Source: Ichthyophis bannanicus (Eukaryota > Chordata > Amphibia > Gymnophiona > Ichthyophiidae). From it: a stretch of 64,000 nucleotides of DNA. The notes under the pieces were generated by a model that saw only the letters and a program-made list of their open reading frames with translations, searched no databases and was not told where the DNA came from. A program made the position numbers and the translations under genes. Shown piece by piece: positions 11,882 through 21,075 of this stretch; position 1 is the first letter of the stretch, and every line of letters starts with the position of its first letter. The stretch spans positions 906,590,808 through 906,654,807 of the forward strand of contig CM066033.1 in NCBI GenBank assembly GCA_033557465.1. The letters are read 5' to 3'.

Positions 11882-12060
11882 ATAGCACAGTTACTTACCT
11901 GTAACAGGTGATCTCTGGGAATAGCAGGAATAAGTCTTCACATATGGGTATCGTCAGTACCGACGGAGCCTGCGCGGGAACGCTCCCCAGCGTCCAATAG
12001 AAAGCTTTTGGGAGCATCCCACAGCACCTGCGTGCTGCCTTCCCGCCTTTCCCAACCGCC
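11882..12060. repeat. DIRS-A1 left inverted terminal repeat
   Basis: It runs from ATAGCACAG through the block TCTTCACATATGGG, GGTATCG, ACGGAGCCTGCGCGGGAACG to the AAAGCTTTTGGGAGCATCCC segment. The reverse complement of this last part stands at the right end (about 17095-17242). The outermost 45 bases are not in the right repeat; they recur in the ICR. Confidence 0.85.
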
Positions 12061-12153
12061 TCTCTCCAGTTCGAGTTTTAAAGCGGAGACAAAGAGAGAG
12101 AGAGAGAGAAGGAAAGATAGAGAGATACAACTCCTAGGGGAGGTGGGTGGGTT

Positions 12154-12250
12154 GTGAAGACTTATTCCTGCTGTTCCCAGAGATCACCTGTTACAGGTAA
12201 GTAACTGTGCTATCTCCAGGAACAAGCAGGAATGAGTCTTCACATATGGG
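12154..12250. repeat. DIRS-A1 internal complementary region (ICR) with fused element ends
   Basis: Bases 12154-12213 are the reverse complement of the element's left outer end, and 12209-12250 are the reverse complement of its right outer end. The two overlap in GCTAT (12209-12213), which is ATAGC, the shared edge core. This is the DIRS ICR arrangement. It is thought to serve as template or guide for completing the terminal repeats and making a circular intermediate. Confidence 0.85.
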
Positions 12251-12366
12251 GACTCCCTAGCTGCAGATGCCAGGGAGAGACCCCAGAGTTGTGTGTCCTT
12301 GAAAAGGGCTCCACCTCCCCCCATGGATCTCTGGCATCCAAACCAGGGTAAGTGGGTAGGAGTTGA

Positions 12367-14964
12367 TTAGGAATGGAACAGGTGTTTGAGAACTGCCTGA
12401 CCAAACGAGGCATCCCGGCGGGAGTCCTTGTCCAAACAGTAATGGGCTGTTAAGGTATGAACCGAGGCCCAGGTGGCCGCTCGACAGATTTGGTCGATGG
12501 ACACAGAGTTTAGATGAGCCATTGAGGCTACCATGGCCCTCACATTGTGAGCTATGACATGGCCTTCCAGAGAAAGGTTCCTACTCTGGTAGGCGAAAGA
12601 AATACACTGAGCAATACAGTTGGACAGTGTTCTCTTAGAAACTGGAAGTCCTAAATGGGAAGGAACAAAAGCAACAAAGAGTTGAGAAGACTTTCTATGT
12701 TGCTGTGTTCTTTGTAAGTAAAAGGCGAGAGCTCTTTTACAATCCAAAGTATGAAGATTCCTCTCTGCACTTGATGCATGAGGTCCTGGAAAAAAGACAA
12801 GTAAGTATACCTCTTGATTAAGATGAAAAGGCGAGACCACTTTGGGCATAAAGTGTGGATTGGCCCTGAGGACTACCTTATAATGGAACCTTGTATGAGG
12901 AGGATTAGCCACCAAGGCTTGCAACTCACTGATGCGACGTGCTGAGGTGACTGCAATGAGAAAGATAACCTTCCAAGAAAGAAATTTCAAGGAGGTGGTG
13001 GCTAAAAGTTCAAAGGGTGGCTTCATAAGCTGGCCAAGAACCAGATTTAAGTCCCATGCCACTGGAGGTGGTCTAATGGGAGGTTTAGTTAAAAGAAGGT
13101 CTCCCATGAATCTTGCTATAAGAGCATGAGAGGAAATAGGCTGTCCATTGAGAGGCTTGAGGGACGCTGCAATAGCACTCAAACGGACTCTTACTGAATT
13201 AGTTTTAAGGCCTGCATGGGATAGATACAGAAGATACTCTAGTAACGAATTCAGAGGTATTGCAAGAGGGTTAAGACCCTTCTCTGAACACCAAATGGTA
13301 AATATTTTCCATTTGAAAGCATAAGAACGCCTAGTGGAAGGCTTTCTAGAAGCATGAAGAATATCTCTGACTTGCTGAGAGAGATGAAAAACTTCAAGGT
13401 CTAGGCCTTCAGCAACCAGGCCCTGAGATGGAGAGACTGGGGGTTTGGGTGCCACAACGTTCCGTCTTCCTGGGATAGAAGATCTGGTGCAGAGACCAAT
13501 TCCAGGGAGGGAGCTTGAGAGAGATGCAGAAGTAGAGGGTACCACACTTAGCGTGGTCAATGTGGTGCTAAAAGGATCATGGAACCTCGGTCTCTCTGAA
13601 GCTTGAATAGTGTCTTGGGAATTAGGGGAATTGGTGGAAAGGCATAAAGGAAGTCTTGACCCCAGTGAAGGAGGAAGGCATCCTTGGCCTGAACTCCCTG
13701 ACACGGAATTCTGGAACAGAACCGGGGAAGTTTGGCATTCCACGGACTTGCAAAGAGGTCTAGGTCCGGGGTTCCCCAAATTCGAAAGATCCTGGCTACC
13801 TGGTCCATGTGGAGGGACCACTCGTGTGGAGGCAGAACTCGACTGAGTCTGTCCGCCCAAGAGGTTTGAACGCCTGGAAGATATACTGCCAGAAGATGGA
13901 TGTGATGCTCTCTGGCGAAGGCCCACAGTCGCAAAGCTTCGTTGCAAAGTGACAGAGAGCCAGTCCCGCCCTGCTTGTTTACATAGAACATGGCTACTTG
14001 GTTGTCCGTATGGATGAGGACTGTCCTGTAGCTGAGCAGGGAATGGAACACTCTGAGAGCTAAGAATATTGCTCTGAGTTCCAAGAGATTGATATGCAGA
14101 GAAGTCTCCTGTGGAGACCAGATGCCCTGGGTGGAGAGATCCTGCAGATGAGCTCCCCAACCCATTGGAGAAGCATCTGTTGTCAGAGTTGCTTGGGGTA
14201 GCGACTGCTGAAAAGGGGACCCCAGCAACAGATTTGGAGGGGACTTCCACCACTGGAGAGACCAAAATAGGTGACTGGAGTTTGCTATTTTGTCTGACAG
14301 GCAACCTGATGCCTGAGTCCATTGGGTGGACAAAGTCCATTGAGTTGCCCTCATGTGAAGGCGAGCATATGGAACCACATGCACGGTGGATGCCATGTGG
14401 CCTAATAGTTGTAACATCTCTCGAGCAGTTAAATGGGACTTTAACTGTATCTGGGAGGCTAACCGCACCAAGCGTAGGCAACGGGCCTGAGGAAGATAGG
14501 CCCTTGCAGTTGTGGTATCCAGCAAGGCCCCTATAAACTCCAGAGATTGAGTAGGGGTGAGATGGGATTTTGGGATGTTTATTACCAGTCCCAAATACTG
14601 AAGGACACGCATTGTGCAGGTTAGAGAAATCTGGGCCTCTGACTGGGATGGAGCTCGAATGAGCCAGTCGTCCAGATATGGGAAAACGAATATTCCTAGG
14701 AGTGCGTAGAAATGCAGCTACTACTGCCATGCATTTCGTGAACACCCTTGGTGCAGAGGCCAAACCGAAAGGAAGCACCCTGTATTGGTAGTGCTTTCCT
14801 TGAAAAAGGAACCGAAGGAACCTTCTGTGTGTTGGATGGATGAGGACATGGGTGTACGCATCCTTGAGATCTAGAGAACAAAGCCAGCCCTGACTCTGAA
14901 GGTATGGCAGCAGAGTACCGAGAGAAATCATCTTGAATTTCTCTTTGAATAGAAACTTGTTCAA
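12367..14964 (-). CDS. DIRS-A1 tyrosine recombinase ORF (865 codons, overlaps pol)
   Basis: The last about 345 residues are a DIRS tyrosine recombinase, which would integrate the circular DNA intermediate. The catalytic residues are in place: Arg in SARRISEL, His and Arg in HNVR, and the nucleophile Tyr in AHYCLD. A core-binding N-terminal part (ASRKPSTRRSYAFKW...) precedes them. The frame stays open upstream for another 1.5 kb, antiphase to RT/RNase H. Its first about 90 residues are in fact the RT frame (SLDLKDAYTH, FGLASAPRVF) before a one-base insertion near 14700 moves RT into another frame. The middle (Ser-rich) part is probably not functional protein. The true recombinase start is unknown and is likely near 13.5 kb. 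Confidence 0.8.
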   Translation of the reverse strand: MNKFLFKEKFKMISLGTLLPYLQSQGWLCSLDLKDAYTHVLIHPTHRRFLRFLFQGKHYQYRVLPFGLASAPRVFTKCMAVVAAFLRTPRNIRFPISGRLAHSSSIPVRGPDFSNLHNACPSVFGTGNKHPKIPSHPYSISGVYRGLAGYHNCKGLSSSGPLPTLGAVSLPDTVKVPFNCSRDVTTIRPHGIHRACGSICSPSHEGNSMDFVHPMDSGIRLPVRQNSKLQSPILVSPVVEVPSKSVAGVPFSAVATPSNSDNRCFSNGLGSSSAGSLHPGHLVSTGDFSAYQSLGTQSNILSSQSVPFPAQLQDSPHPYGQPSSHVLCKQAGRDWLSVTLQRSFATVGLRQRASHPSSGSISSRRSNLLGGQTQSSSASTRVVPPHGPGSQDLSNLGNPGPRPLCKSVECQTSPVLFQNSVSGSSGQGCLPPSLGSRLPLCLSTNSPNSQDTIQASERPRFHDPFSTTLTTLSVVPSTSASLSSSLPGIGLCTRSSIPGRRNVVAPKPPVSPSQGLVAEGLDLEVFHLSQQVRDILHASRKPSTRRSYAFKWKIFTIWCSEKGLNPLAIPLNSLLEYLLYLSHAGLKTNSVRVRLSAIAASLKPLNGQPISSHALIARFMGDLLLTKPPIRPPPVAWDLNLVLGQLMKPPFELLATTSLKFLSWKVIFLIAVTSARRISELQALVANPPHTRFHYKVVLRANPHFMPKVVSPFHLNQEVYLLVFFPGPHASSAERNLHTLDCKRALAFYLQRTQQHRKSSQLFVAFVPSHLGLPVSKRTLSNCIAQCISFAYQSRNLSLEGHVIAHNVRAMVASMAHLNSVSIDQICRAATWASVHTLTAHYCLDKDSRRDASFGQAVLKHLFHS

Positions 14965-15330
14965 TTCTCTGAGATCTAATATGGGTCTGTAGCCCCGTTT
15001 TCTTTGGAATAAGAAAATAAGGGGAGTAGAAACCTGAGCCCTGTTGAAGAAGGGGTACTTCTTCTATTGCCCCTTGGGCAAGAAGGGTAGCAATCAACTG
15101 ACCCAGAAGGTTGAGGAGAGATGTTGGAGAATTGAACTGTCTCACCATGGTGTGGGGAGGAAGGTTTAAGAAATGAAGCTTGTATCCTTCCCTTACAATG
15201 GAGAGGGTCCATTGCTCTGCTGTAATTTGCTCCCATCTGGGAGCAAAGTAAGCCAACCTTCCTGGAATGGTGAGGGGCTCTGGTTCTTCCAGAGCCAGAA
15301 AGGCTAAGTTCTCTAGTTGCAAGTCAAAGG
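13557..15330 (-). pseudogene. DIRS-A1 pol: reverse transcriptase, RNase H, Dam-like methyltransferase (frameshifted)
   Basis: The order on the minus strand is: an N-terminal block (FAPRWEQITAEQWTLSI, then SPYFLIPKKTG) to about 15000; RT fingers and first aspartate (SLDLKDAYTH) to about 14700; then YLDD, RNase H (LTTDASPMGWGA, LELRAI, HTDNQVAMFYVNKQGG, WADRLSR) and a methyltransferase-like end (WGTPDLDLFAS, FPPIPLIPKTLFKL). A small deletion in the G run near 14997 and a one-base insertion near 14700, judged against copies A2 and A4, break the frame twice. The RNase H and methyltransferase parts are open in 13557-14612. Confidence 0.85.
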
Positions 15331-17219
15331 CCCTGGGGAGGCTGAGGCTGCTGAGTCGTGGGAGGCCTGGCAGCCTTTGACTTGGCCTGTTTAGGTGGTT
15401 GCTGACGCTTTGCAGCAAAACGACCTGCAGAAGATGCCTGCTGACCATAAGCAGGATAGTATCTTCCCTTTTTAGAAAAAGTTGTCTTTTTGAACAACCT
15501 TTTCTTAGCAGGAGCAGAGGTAGACCTTGAAAGTCGATCCAAAGCAGAGTTCTCAGCATCCATCTGAGTGGCCTTTGCTTTCCAATCCCTGTCAAAAAGG
15601 TTTTCACCTGTACAAGGAAGATTTCCCAGTTTATCTTGGACCCAAAGTTCCAAATCAGAGGCTTGTAACCAAGCAATTCTGCCTGCACCTATGGCAATAG
15701 CCGAGGCTCTGCTTACACACTCAAAAGATTCAAAGGCTGCACGGTTGGAAAATTTGGAAACATCTTGGGCATGTTTAAGCCAAGTGAGAAATTCTTGCCT
15801 TTTATCTTCTGAAATAAAAGGGGCTAAAGTCTGCAGATCTGTGACTTCTTTTAGAAACATCCCCATATAGAGACTATAGGAGTTGATTCTGGCAGCAAGC
15901 ATATTAGCTTGGAAAACCCTTCGGCCAAAAGCATCAAGGGTCCTGCATTCACGTCCTGGAGGATTAGATGAGTGTCTCTTTGCACTCTTTATTTTCCTCA
16001 TGGCAGACTCTACCACAATAGAGTGGTGAGGAAGCTGAGACTTATGAAAGCCAGGACAAGGAGGGACACGGTACATGGTGTCTAATCTACGAGAATGAGG
16101 AGAGGTGGTAAGAGGAGTCTCCCACATGCTCAACATGAGATCATAGAGAATCTCATGAATAGGTAAAGTAGCTGCTTCTTTAGGAGCCTTAGGATATTGC
16201 AAAATATCTAGTTGCTTGGCTCTAGGCTCTGACTCAGGGGCCACTGTAATGGAGAGGCCCCTAGCCACTTCCCTAATGAAGTCCTGAAAAGACAAGTCTT
16301 CTGGAGGAGACATTCTTCGTTTTGGAGAATCAGACTCCTGAGGAAGAAGTACCGGTGCATTGACAGAAACCTCGGACTCAGAGTCTTCGGAGGAATCGAA
16401 GTATCGCCTGTCTGGATGCTCCTGTAAAGCCCGATACGCGTACCGAGTGGGATCGACATCGGGAGTAAGCGGTACTGGTTCGGTACTGATGGGCATCATA
16501 GGACAGGGTACCGTTGCAGTCGACACCGAAGCCGATGTCGATGCAATCGGTACCGGCACCGGGAACGATGCCGGTGCCGGAGTCAGTACCGGCAACGGAG
16601 ACTGTTGCGGTACCGGAGGCGTCGAAGCCTGCATAAACGCCGTTAGGGTGCGCTGCATGGACAGAATCTTCTGATCCATCGACGCCACCAGTACCCCAGA
16701 ACACGGCAACAGGTGATAGGTCGAGGCCGAGCCATCGATGTCAACCTGTGACCCCATAGACAATGCTTTGGAAGCCAGAACTTCCCGCCGGGGTAATTTT
16801 GCCGGTGCGGAATCCTCGAGGACAAGCCCGGAGGCATCTCGATGCTTAGAGGGAGATTTGCCCTTCGAGGACCGGCTAGATTTATGTTTGGTTACCTGAG
16901 ATCCATGGGAGGAAGAAGCAGCCCTGGAAGACGTCGATGCCACCGAGGCTGCATCAGAGGGAAACAGGGTACTGAGCTTGACTGCTCGGTTCTGCCGACC
17001 TCTTTTAGACATCATGGTACAGGACACACAATCCGTGATGGAATGGTCAGGACCCAAACATTTTAGACACCAGTCATTGGTGTCGGTGACAGAGGAGGCG
17101 GTTGGGAAAGGCAGCACGCAGGCGCTGTGGGATGCTCCCAAAAGCTTTCTATTGGACGCTGGGGAGCGTTCCCGCGCAGGCTCTGTCGGTATCGACGATA
17201 CCCATATGTGAAGACTCAT
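15324..17219 (-). CDS. DIRS-A1 gag-like ORF (631 codons), opened into the terminal repeat
   Basis: This is the Gag-like protein of DIRS-A. It has a Cys-rich N-terminus (CLKC, then 9 residues, then CVSC; the first CxxC is missing), a Ser/Lys-rich basic stretch, a Pro/Val/Thr-rich linker, an acidic DSSEDSESE patch, a conserved core (PEDLSFQDFIREVA, WETPLTTSPHSRRLDTMYR, AFGRRVFQANMLAARINSYSLYMGMFL), and a basic Gln/Pro tail. In copies A2 and A5 gag starts with MEKPAS about 270 bases upstream of this point. In A1 that segment is deleted, so the frame runs straight into the terminal repeat. The first about 45 residues are therefore not original gag sequence. Confidence 0.75.
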   Translation of the reverse strand: MSLHIWVSSIPTEPARERSPASNRKLLGASHSACVLPFPTASSVTDTNDWCLKCLGPDHSITDCVSCTMMSKRGRQNRAVKLSTLFPSDAASVASTSSRAASSSHGSQVTKHKSSRSSKGKSPSKHRDASGLVLEDSAPAKLPRREVLASKALSMGSQVDIDGSASTYHLLPCSGVLVASMDQKILSMQRTLTAFMQASTPPVPQQSPLPVLTPAPASFPVPVPIASTSASVSTATVPCPMMPISTEPVPLTPDVDPTRYAYRALQEHPDRRYFDSSEDSESEVSVNAPVLLPQESDSPKRRMSPPEDLSFQDFIREVARGLSITVAPESEPRAKQLDILQYPKAPKEAATLPIHEILYDLMLSMWETPLTTSPHSRRLDTMYRVPPCPGFHKSQLPHHSIVVESAMRKIKSAKRHSSNPPGRECRTLDAFGRRVFQANMLAARINSYSLYMGMFLKEVTDLQTLAPFISEDKRQEFLTWLKHAQDVSKFSNRAAFESFECVSRASAIAIGAGRIAWLQASDLELWVQDKLGNLPCTGENLFDRDWKAKATQMDAENSALDRLSRSTSAPAKKRLFKKTTFSKKGRYYPAYGQQASSAGRFAAKRQQPPKQAKSKAARPPTTQQPQPPQGL

Positions 17220-17242
17220 TCCTGCTTGTTCCTGGAGATAGC
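17095..17242. repeat. DIRS-A1 right inverted terminal repeat
   Basis: This is the reverse complement of the left repeat, from GGGATGCTCCCAAAAGCTTT to the edge GGAGATAGC. The same block ends copies A2 (46940), A3 (48972), A5 (49712) and A4 (63721). Confidence 0.85.
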
Positions 17243-17343
17243 TTCACTGCATGAAATACACGTTCACCTCTTTTGATTGTTTTGCTATGATACCGCCTTG
17301 ATTGTAGGATAAGGCGGTATAGAAATACTGTTAAATAAATAAA

Positions 17344-19212
17344 TAACTACCAAGCAAACCACAACTGAATGTAACATCAACAACCTACCATGCCACCAAA
17401 GTCACGGATTGGAGCACATTCGAAACAATCACAAAACAACAAATAGAATCCACTATCTCCTGCCTAAACACCACCACCTCTCCACTAGATCCCTGCCATG
17501 CAGAGTGGATAAAGAAATCCAGACATAAGCACACCCCTAACCCACATTGTCAATGAATCCCTCAAGCAAGGACACATACCAGACATCCTCAAGACCTCTA
17601 TCATCCGTCCGACCCTAAAAAAACCAACCTAGACCCACTCAACCCAGCCTCTTTTAGACCAATAGCAAGTCTCCCATTCACCACCAAAATTATGGAGAAG
17701 ATAATTCAACGACAACTCCAAGACCACCTAGATACCAACAACATACTGGACCCGCAACAACACGGATTTCGCCCATACCATGGAGTCGAGACCCTCATGA
17801 CGACGCTACTGAACACCCTTATCAAAGGCACGCAGACCAAACACTCTGGATACGCCATGCTCTTCCTAGACATATCCGCAGCCTTTGACACCATCTCCCA
17901 CAGCATTCTCCTACACAGACTCCAGGAAATAGGCATTAAGAACATCGTACTACAATGGTTCCGCTCCTACCTGACAGACAACAACTGATCCGCACAAACA
18001 CAGCAACCTCCCCCCCCCCTTTCAACAACATCAAGGAGTACCACAGGGTTCCACACTATCCGCCATGCTCTTCAATATCTATCTGCAACCACTCTGCTCG
18101 ATCATACAAGAGCATAACATCAACTACCATATATCTGCAGACGACATAATGCTCTATGGACCAATCACAACCACCAACCCAACAAACGACCACTTGTCAG
18201 GCTGCTTCACTGAGGTCTCCGACTGGCTACAAAGGAACATCTATCCATCAACATCAAAAAAACTGAAGCCCTCATAGTAACCAAGGATCCAAACTTCACC
18301 CCATCACCACACCCTCATATTATGAACCACCCAAATAAAGATTCAACCCCACATAAAATATCTGGGAATCACTATAGACCAGGCACTCACATTTACTCCA
18401 CAGATTAAAAAGACTACCAAAGCAATATTCCACAAAGCAAAAATGATACAGTGGTTCAGACCACTCATTGATCCTCAGGACTTCAGAACTGTCATGCAGG
18501 CTATGACGCTCCCACCTGGACTACTGCAATATAATCTATCACGGACTTCCTGCTACCCACATCAACCCACTACAGACTGCCCTGAACACCACCGCAAGAA
18601 TCATCCAGAAAGCAAAAAAACACGATCACATCACTCCAGTCCTGAGGGAAATACACATACTACCACTCGAAGCAAGGATCAAATACAAATCTGCCCTGCT
18701 TATCCACAAAGCCCTCTACCAAACAGACTTCCCACCTCCGCTCCCTACTACCCCAGCCCACCAACAACAGACCAACCTGAGACTGCCAACATCATCCTTA
18801 CCATCCCCCATGAACGAACAAAATATAATCAACGAACCTGCAACAGAGCTTTCAACTATACGCACCCTCCCTCGAACTCACTACCGAGCCAAATCAGAAA
18901 CAATGATATCTATCCACATTCAGGAAACAACTAAAAACCATCCTCTTTCATGAATACCTTGAACCAGAAACAGACAACCTTCACTGACTACCCACAGTCC
19001 TCCTGTCAAATCCCCAAAATACCCTCTAAGAGACTCATGTCAATTGTCTAAGTCATTACTATCTGTTCGGATCATCAATGTTGGCCCCCTCGGTGACGGC
19101 TCTCCCCCCCCCCCCCTCTGTATAATGATTACTGTCCACCCCCCCCCCCTTTTGTGTTAAACCGCTTTGACCCAGTGAAAATAAAATATAAATAAATAAA
19201 TATAAATAAATA
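17344..19212 (+). mobile_element. Second L2-clade LINE (L2-2), 5'-truncated and degenerate
   Basis: Plus frames 17692-17988 (PQQHGFRPYHGVETL, LFLDISAAFDTISHS), 18065-18277 (RT palm with SADD in place of YADD) and 18443-18934 show an L2 reverse transcriptase clearly diverged from L2-1. The 3' end has CCGCTTTGACCCAG and an A+T-rich (AAATA)n tail up to the CR1-d junction. Several frameshifts and a deletion in the linker are present. Whether L2-1 landed in L2-2 or beside it cannot be decided here. Confidence 0.8.
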
Positions 19213-19741
19213 AAAAGAGCCACCAAAATGGTAAAGGGGATGAAAGGATATCCCTATGGAGAGAAGCTATAAAAGGTTAGGGCTCTTCAACCTGGAAAAG
19301 AGACGGCTGAGGGGAGATATGATAGAGGTCTATAAATTAATGAATGTAGTGGAATGGGTAAACGTACACCATCAAAATACAGAAAGACTAGGGAGCATGC
19401 AATGAGGCTACAGTGTAACCTATTTAAGACTAATAAGAGAAAATATTTTTTCACTCAACGTGTAATCAATCTCTGGAATTTGTTACCGGAGTATGTAGTG
19501 AAAGCTCTTATTGTAGCCAGGTTTAAAAAAGATTTGGACAAGTTCCTGGAGGAAAGGTCCATAAACCATTAAGGGGACCCAGGAAATCTACTGCTTGCCC
19601 CAATACAAGCATTGTGAAACCTGTGTCTTTTGGGGAAACTGCTAGGTACTTGTGACCTAGATTTGCCACTGTTGGAAACAGGATACTGGGCTTCATGGAT
19701 CTTGTTGAGACCCAGTATGGCATATCTTATGTTCTTATGGG
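19213..19741 (+). mobile_element. CR1-d, downstream piece (RT C-terminus and 3' UTR)
   Basis: This continues the CR1 begun at 8222. Frame 19354-19572 carries FFTQRVINLWNLLP and [12 protein letters not shown]; a nonsense change and a small deletion lie upstream. It ends with the CR1 3' terminus GTTCTTATG at 19741. Confidence 0.85.
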
Positions 19742-20492
19742 CAGCGAGGAACACGGAAATGCTGTGTTCTAAGGCCAGCATTTGGGCCTCACACTCAGGA
19801 GTGGGGCCCTGTGATACAGATGCCGGGGTGACCTGGTCTGGTGTCGAGGAGAGGGTGTCCTCGCTGGGACAACCCTCGGGAGACCGGGCGCCCTCGCCAA
19901 AGGCCTCTTCATCGGTTTGAGGTACCTTTCTAGGTCATTCTCTCTCCGACTCTTCGGATTGTTGCAGGGGCTGAGAGACCGGGTACATTTCTCACGCTTA
20001 TCCGACCTCCCGAACAGCATCCACAAGGCCTTCTTTTTCCACTCATGTTCGGGGGACCCTTGGTCAAAGTGCCTGCGGGCCCGCGGGGGAGCCCTAGGCA
20101 GCTCCGAAGGTTGCAGGGCCTGTGAGTTCGAGGCCACCGGAGATACTGGGGTTGAGCCTGCCTTATGGAAGATGTCGTCCTGCTTCTGCCGGCGGCTCTG
20201 GATGGCGTCAGAGGACATCTTTTTATATAAGGAGCATTGTTCCGGGCCGTGATCGGCGCCCAGACACCAGTGATAAGAGTCATGGGCGTCTGTAAGCGAC
20301 ATTTTTTCAGAACACTGATCACATTTTTTGAAACCGGTGGCCATTGGGGTGAAAAAGATCCCTGCGAGGTCAAAGACCCTCAACACAGCCAGCAGTTAAA
20401 AAGGACACATAAGTGTTAAGGTAGAAAGGAAGGGAAAAAAACGGTTCCTGAGACCGACCACCGAAGCAGTGGCACTAGCCGGAAAAACACAA
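19742..20492 (-). pseudogene. DIRS-D2 gag N-terminal fragment (continues at 26748)
   Basis: The minus frame 19769-20386 encodes the DIRS-D gag start: MATGFKKC, a CDQC pair, then partly decayed CxxC pairs (SYHWC, CSLY), DDIF and a Pro/Arg-rich stretch. It matches gag of DIRS-D1 near 38.2-38.94 kb. The copy is cut at 20492 by DIRS-B, and its 5' leader and terminal repeat reappear at 26748-26995. The rest of the element is absent. The left edge abuts CR1-d. Confidence 0.8.
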
Positions 20493-20960
20493 GTAGTAAT
20501 TAGACCTTACCTGCTAATTAGTGTTCCTGAAGGATCCCCAGTCCAGTCCCTTTCTTCTGGGTTGTGCTCCTCTTCCTGCAACTTGGAGACTGAGTACGTC
20601 ATTCTTTGATGACATCAGGATATATATATCACTGGCACCACCCACCAGCTTCAGTATCCTGTTGACAAAGCAAACTTAACAGAGAGACAACTAAGCAAAT
20701 GAAACTAAAAACTGTAACACTAAACAGAACCACACACACCTCCCTCTCCCAGGATAGGGATATCCCAAGCCCCCTAGAGGAGGCGGCTTACCTGAACAGT
20801 TCCTTACCAAATTCGATAGCAATCCTGATAATTGGGCTTTGCGACCGCCTATTCCGCTCCGTTACCGAAGCCAGAGAGAAACTCCTGGCAAAGAAAACTC
20901 CCCCAGGTTCCAACCATCCCCCTGAATCGCTTCGGGACGGTATCTGCACCTCGAGCGGGA

Positions 20961-21065
20961 TCAGGGACTGGACTGGAGATCCTTCAGGAACACTAATTAG
21001 CAGGTAAGGTCTAATTACTTCTTCCTAAGCGTCTCTCCAGTCTAGTCCCTTTCTTCTGGGATGTA
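20961..21065. repeat. DIRS-B internal complementary region
   Basis: The left half (up to about 21018) is the reverse complement of the left outer end (AGTAATTAGACCTTACC...). The right half (from about 21021) is the reverse complement of the right outer end (...GACGCTTAGGAA). The junction TTACTTCTTCCTAAG gives a predicted circle joint AGGAAGAAGTAA, close to that of DIRS-C. Confidence 0.8.
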
Positions 21066-21075
21066 ACAGAGCAGT

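Larger units (their letters stand above)
11882..17242 (-). mobile_element. DIRS-A1: tyrosine-recombinase retrotransposon, nearly complete
   Basis: The element carries inverted terminal repeats (left about 11882-12060, right about 17095-17242), and between them on the minus strand gag, pol (RT, RNase H, Dam-like methyltransferase), a tyrosine recombinase ORF and an ICR. There is no flanking target duplication beyond a shared ATAGC at both edges (11882-11886 and 17238-17242). It interrupts the 3' UTR of L2-1. Defects: about 300 bases missing between the right repeat and the gag start, and at least two frameshifts in pol. This is the best preserved DIRS-A copy. Confidence 0.92.
8295..17343 (+). 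mobile_element. L2-clade LINE (L2-1), nearly full length, split by DIRS-A1
   Basis: The L2 body spans 8295-11881. Its last about 100 bases follow DIRS-A1 at 17243-17343. They include the 3' hairpin with arms CCGCCTT and AAGGCGG, then GTATAGAAATACTGTTAAATAAATAAATA. A G+C-rich 5' UTR (about 8400-8510) precedes the ORF. Comparison with L2-3 at 31.2-31.37 kb confirms that 11881 and 17243 are neighbours in the intact element (both have ATCACTGCATGAAA-like context). The copy is inserted in CR1-d. Confidence 0.88.

Noticed and set aside
14111..14536. Plus-strand open frames over DIRS genes, such as 141 codons at 14111-14536
   Set aside because: They are shadows antisense to pol, without motifs, and do not recur as proteins in the other DIRS copies.
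15324..17219. A host gene fused to a transposon promoter (631-codon open frame)
   Set aside because: The whole frame aligns with gag of DIRS-A2 and A4; the extension is just the terminal repeat.
20600..20640. ATATATAT in the DIRS-B terminal repeats as a TATA promoter
   Set aside because: It is plausible but without any other element or transcript evidence; it is present in both inverted ends and may be structural only.
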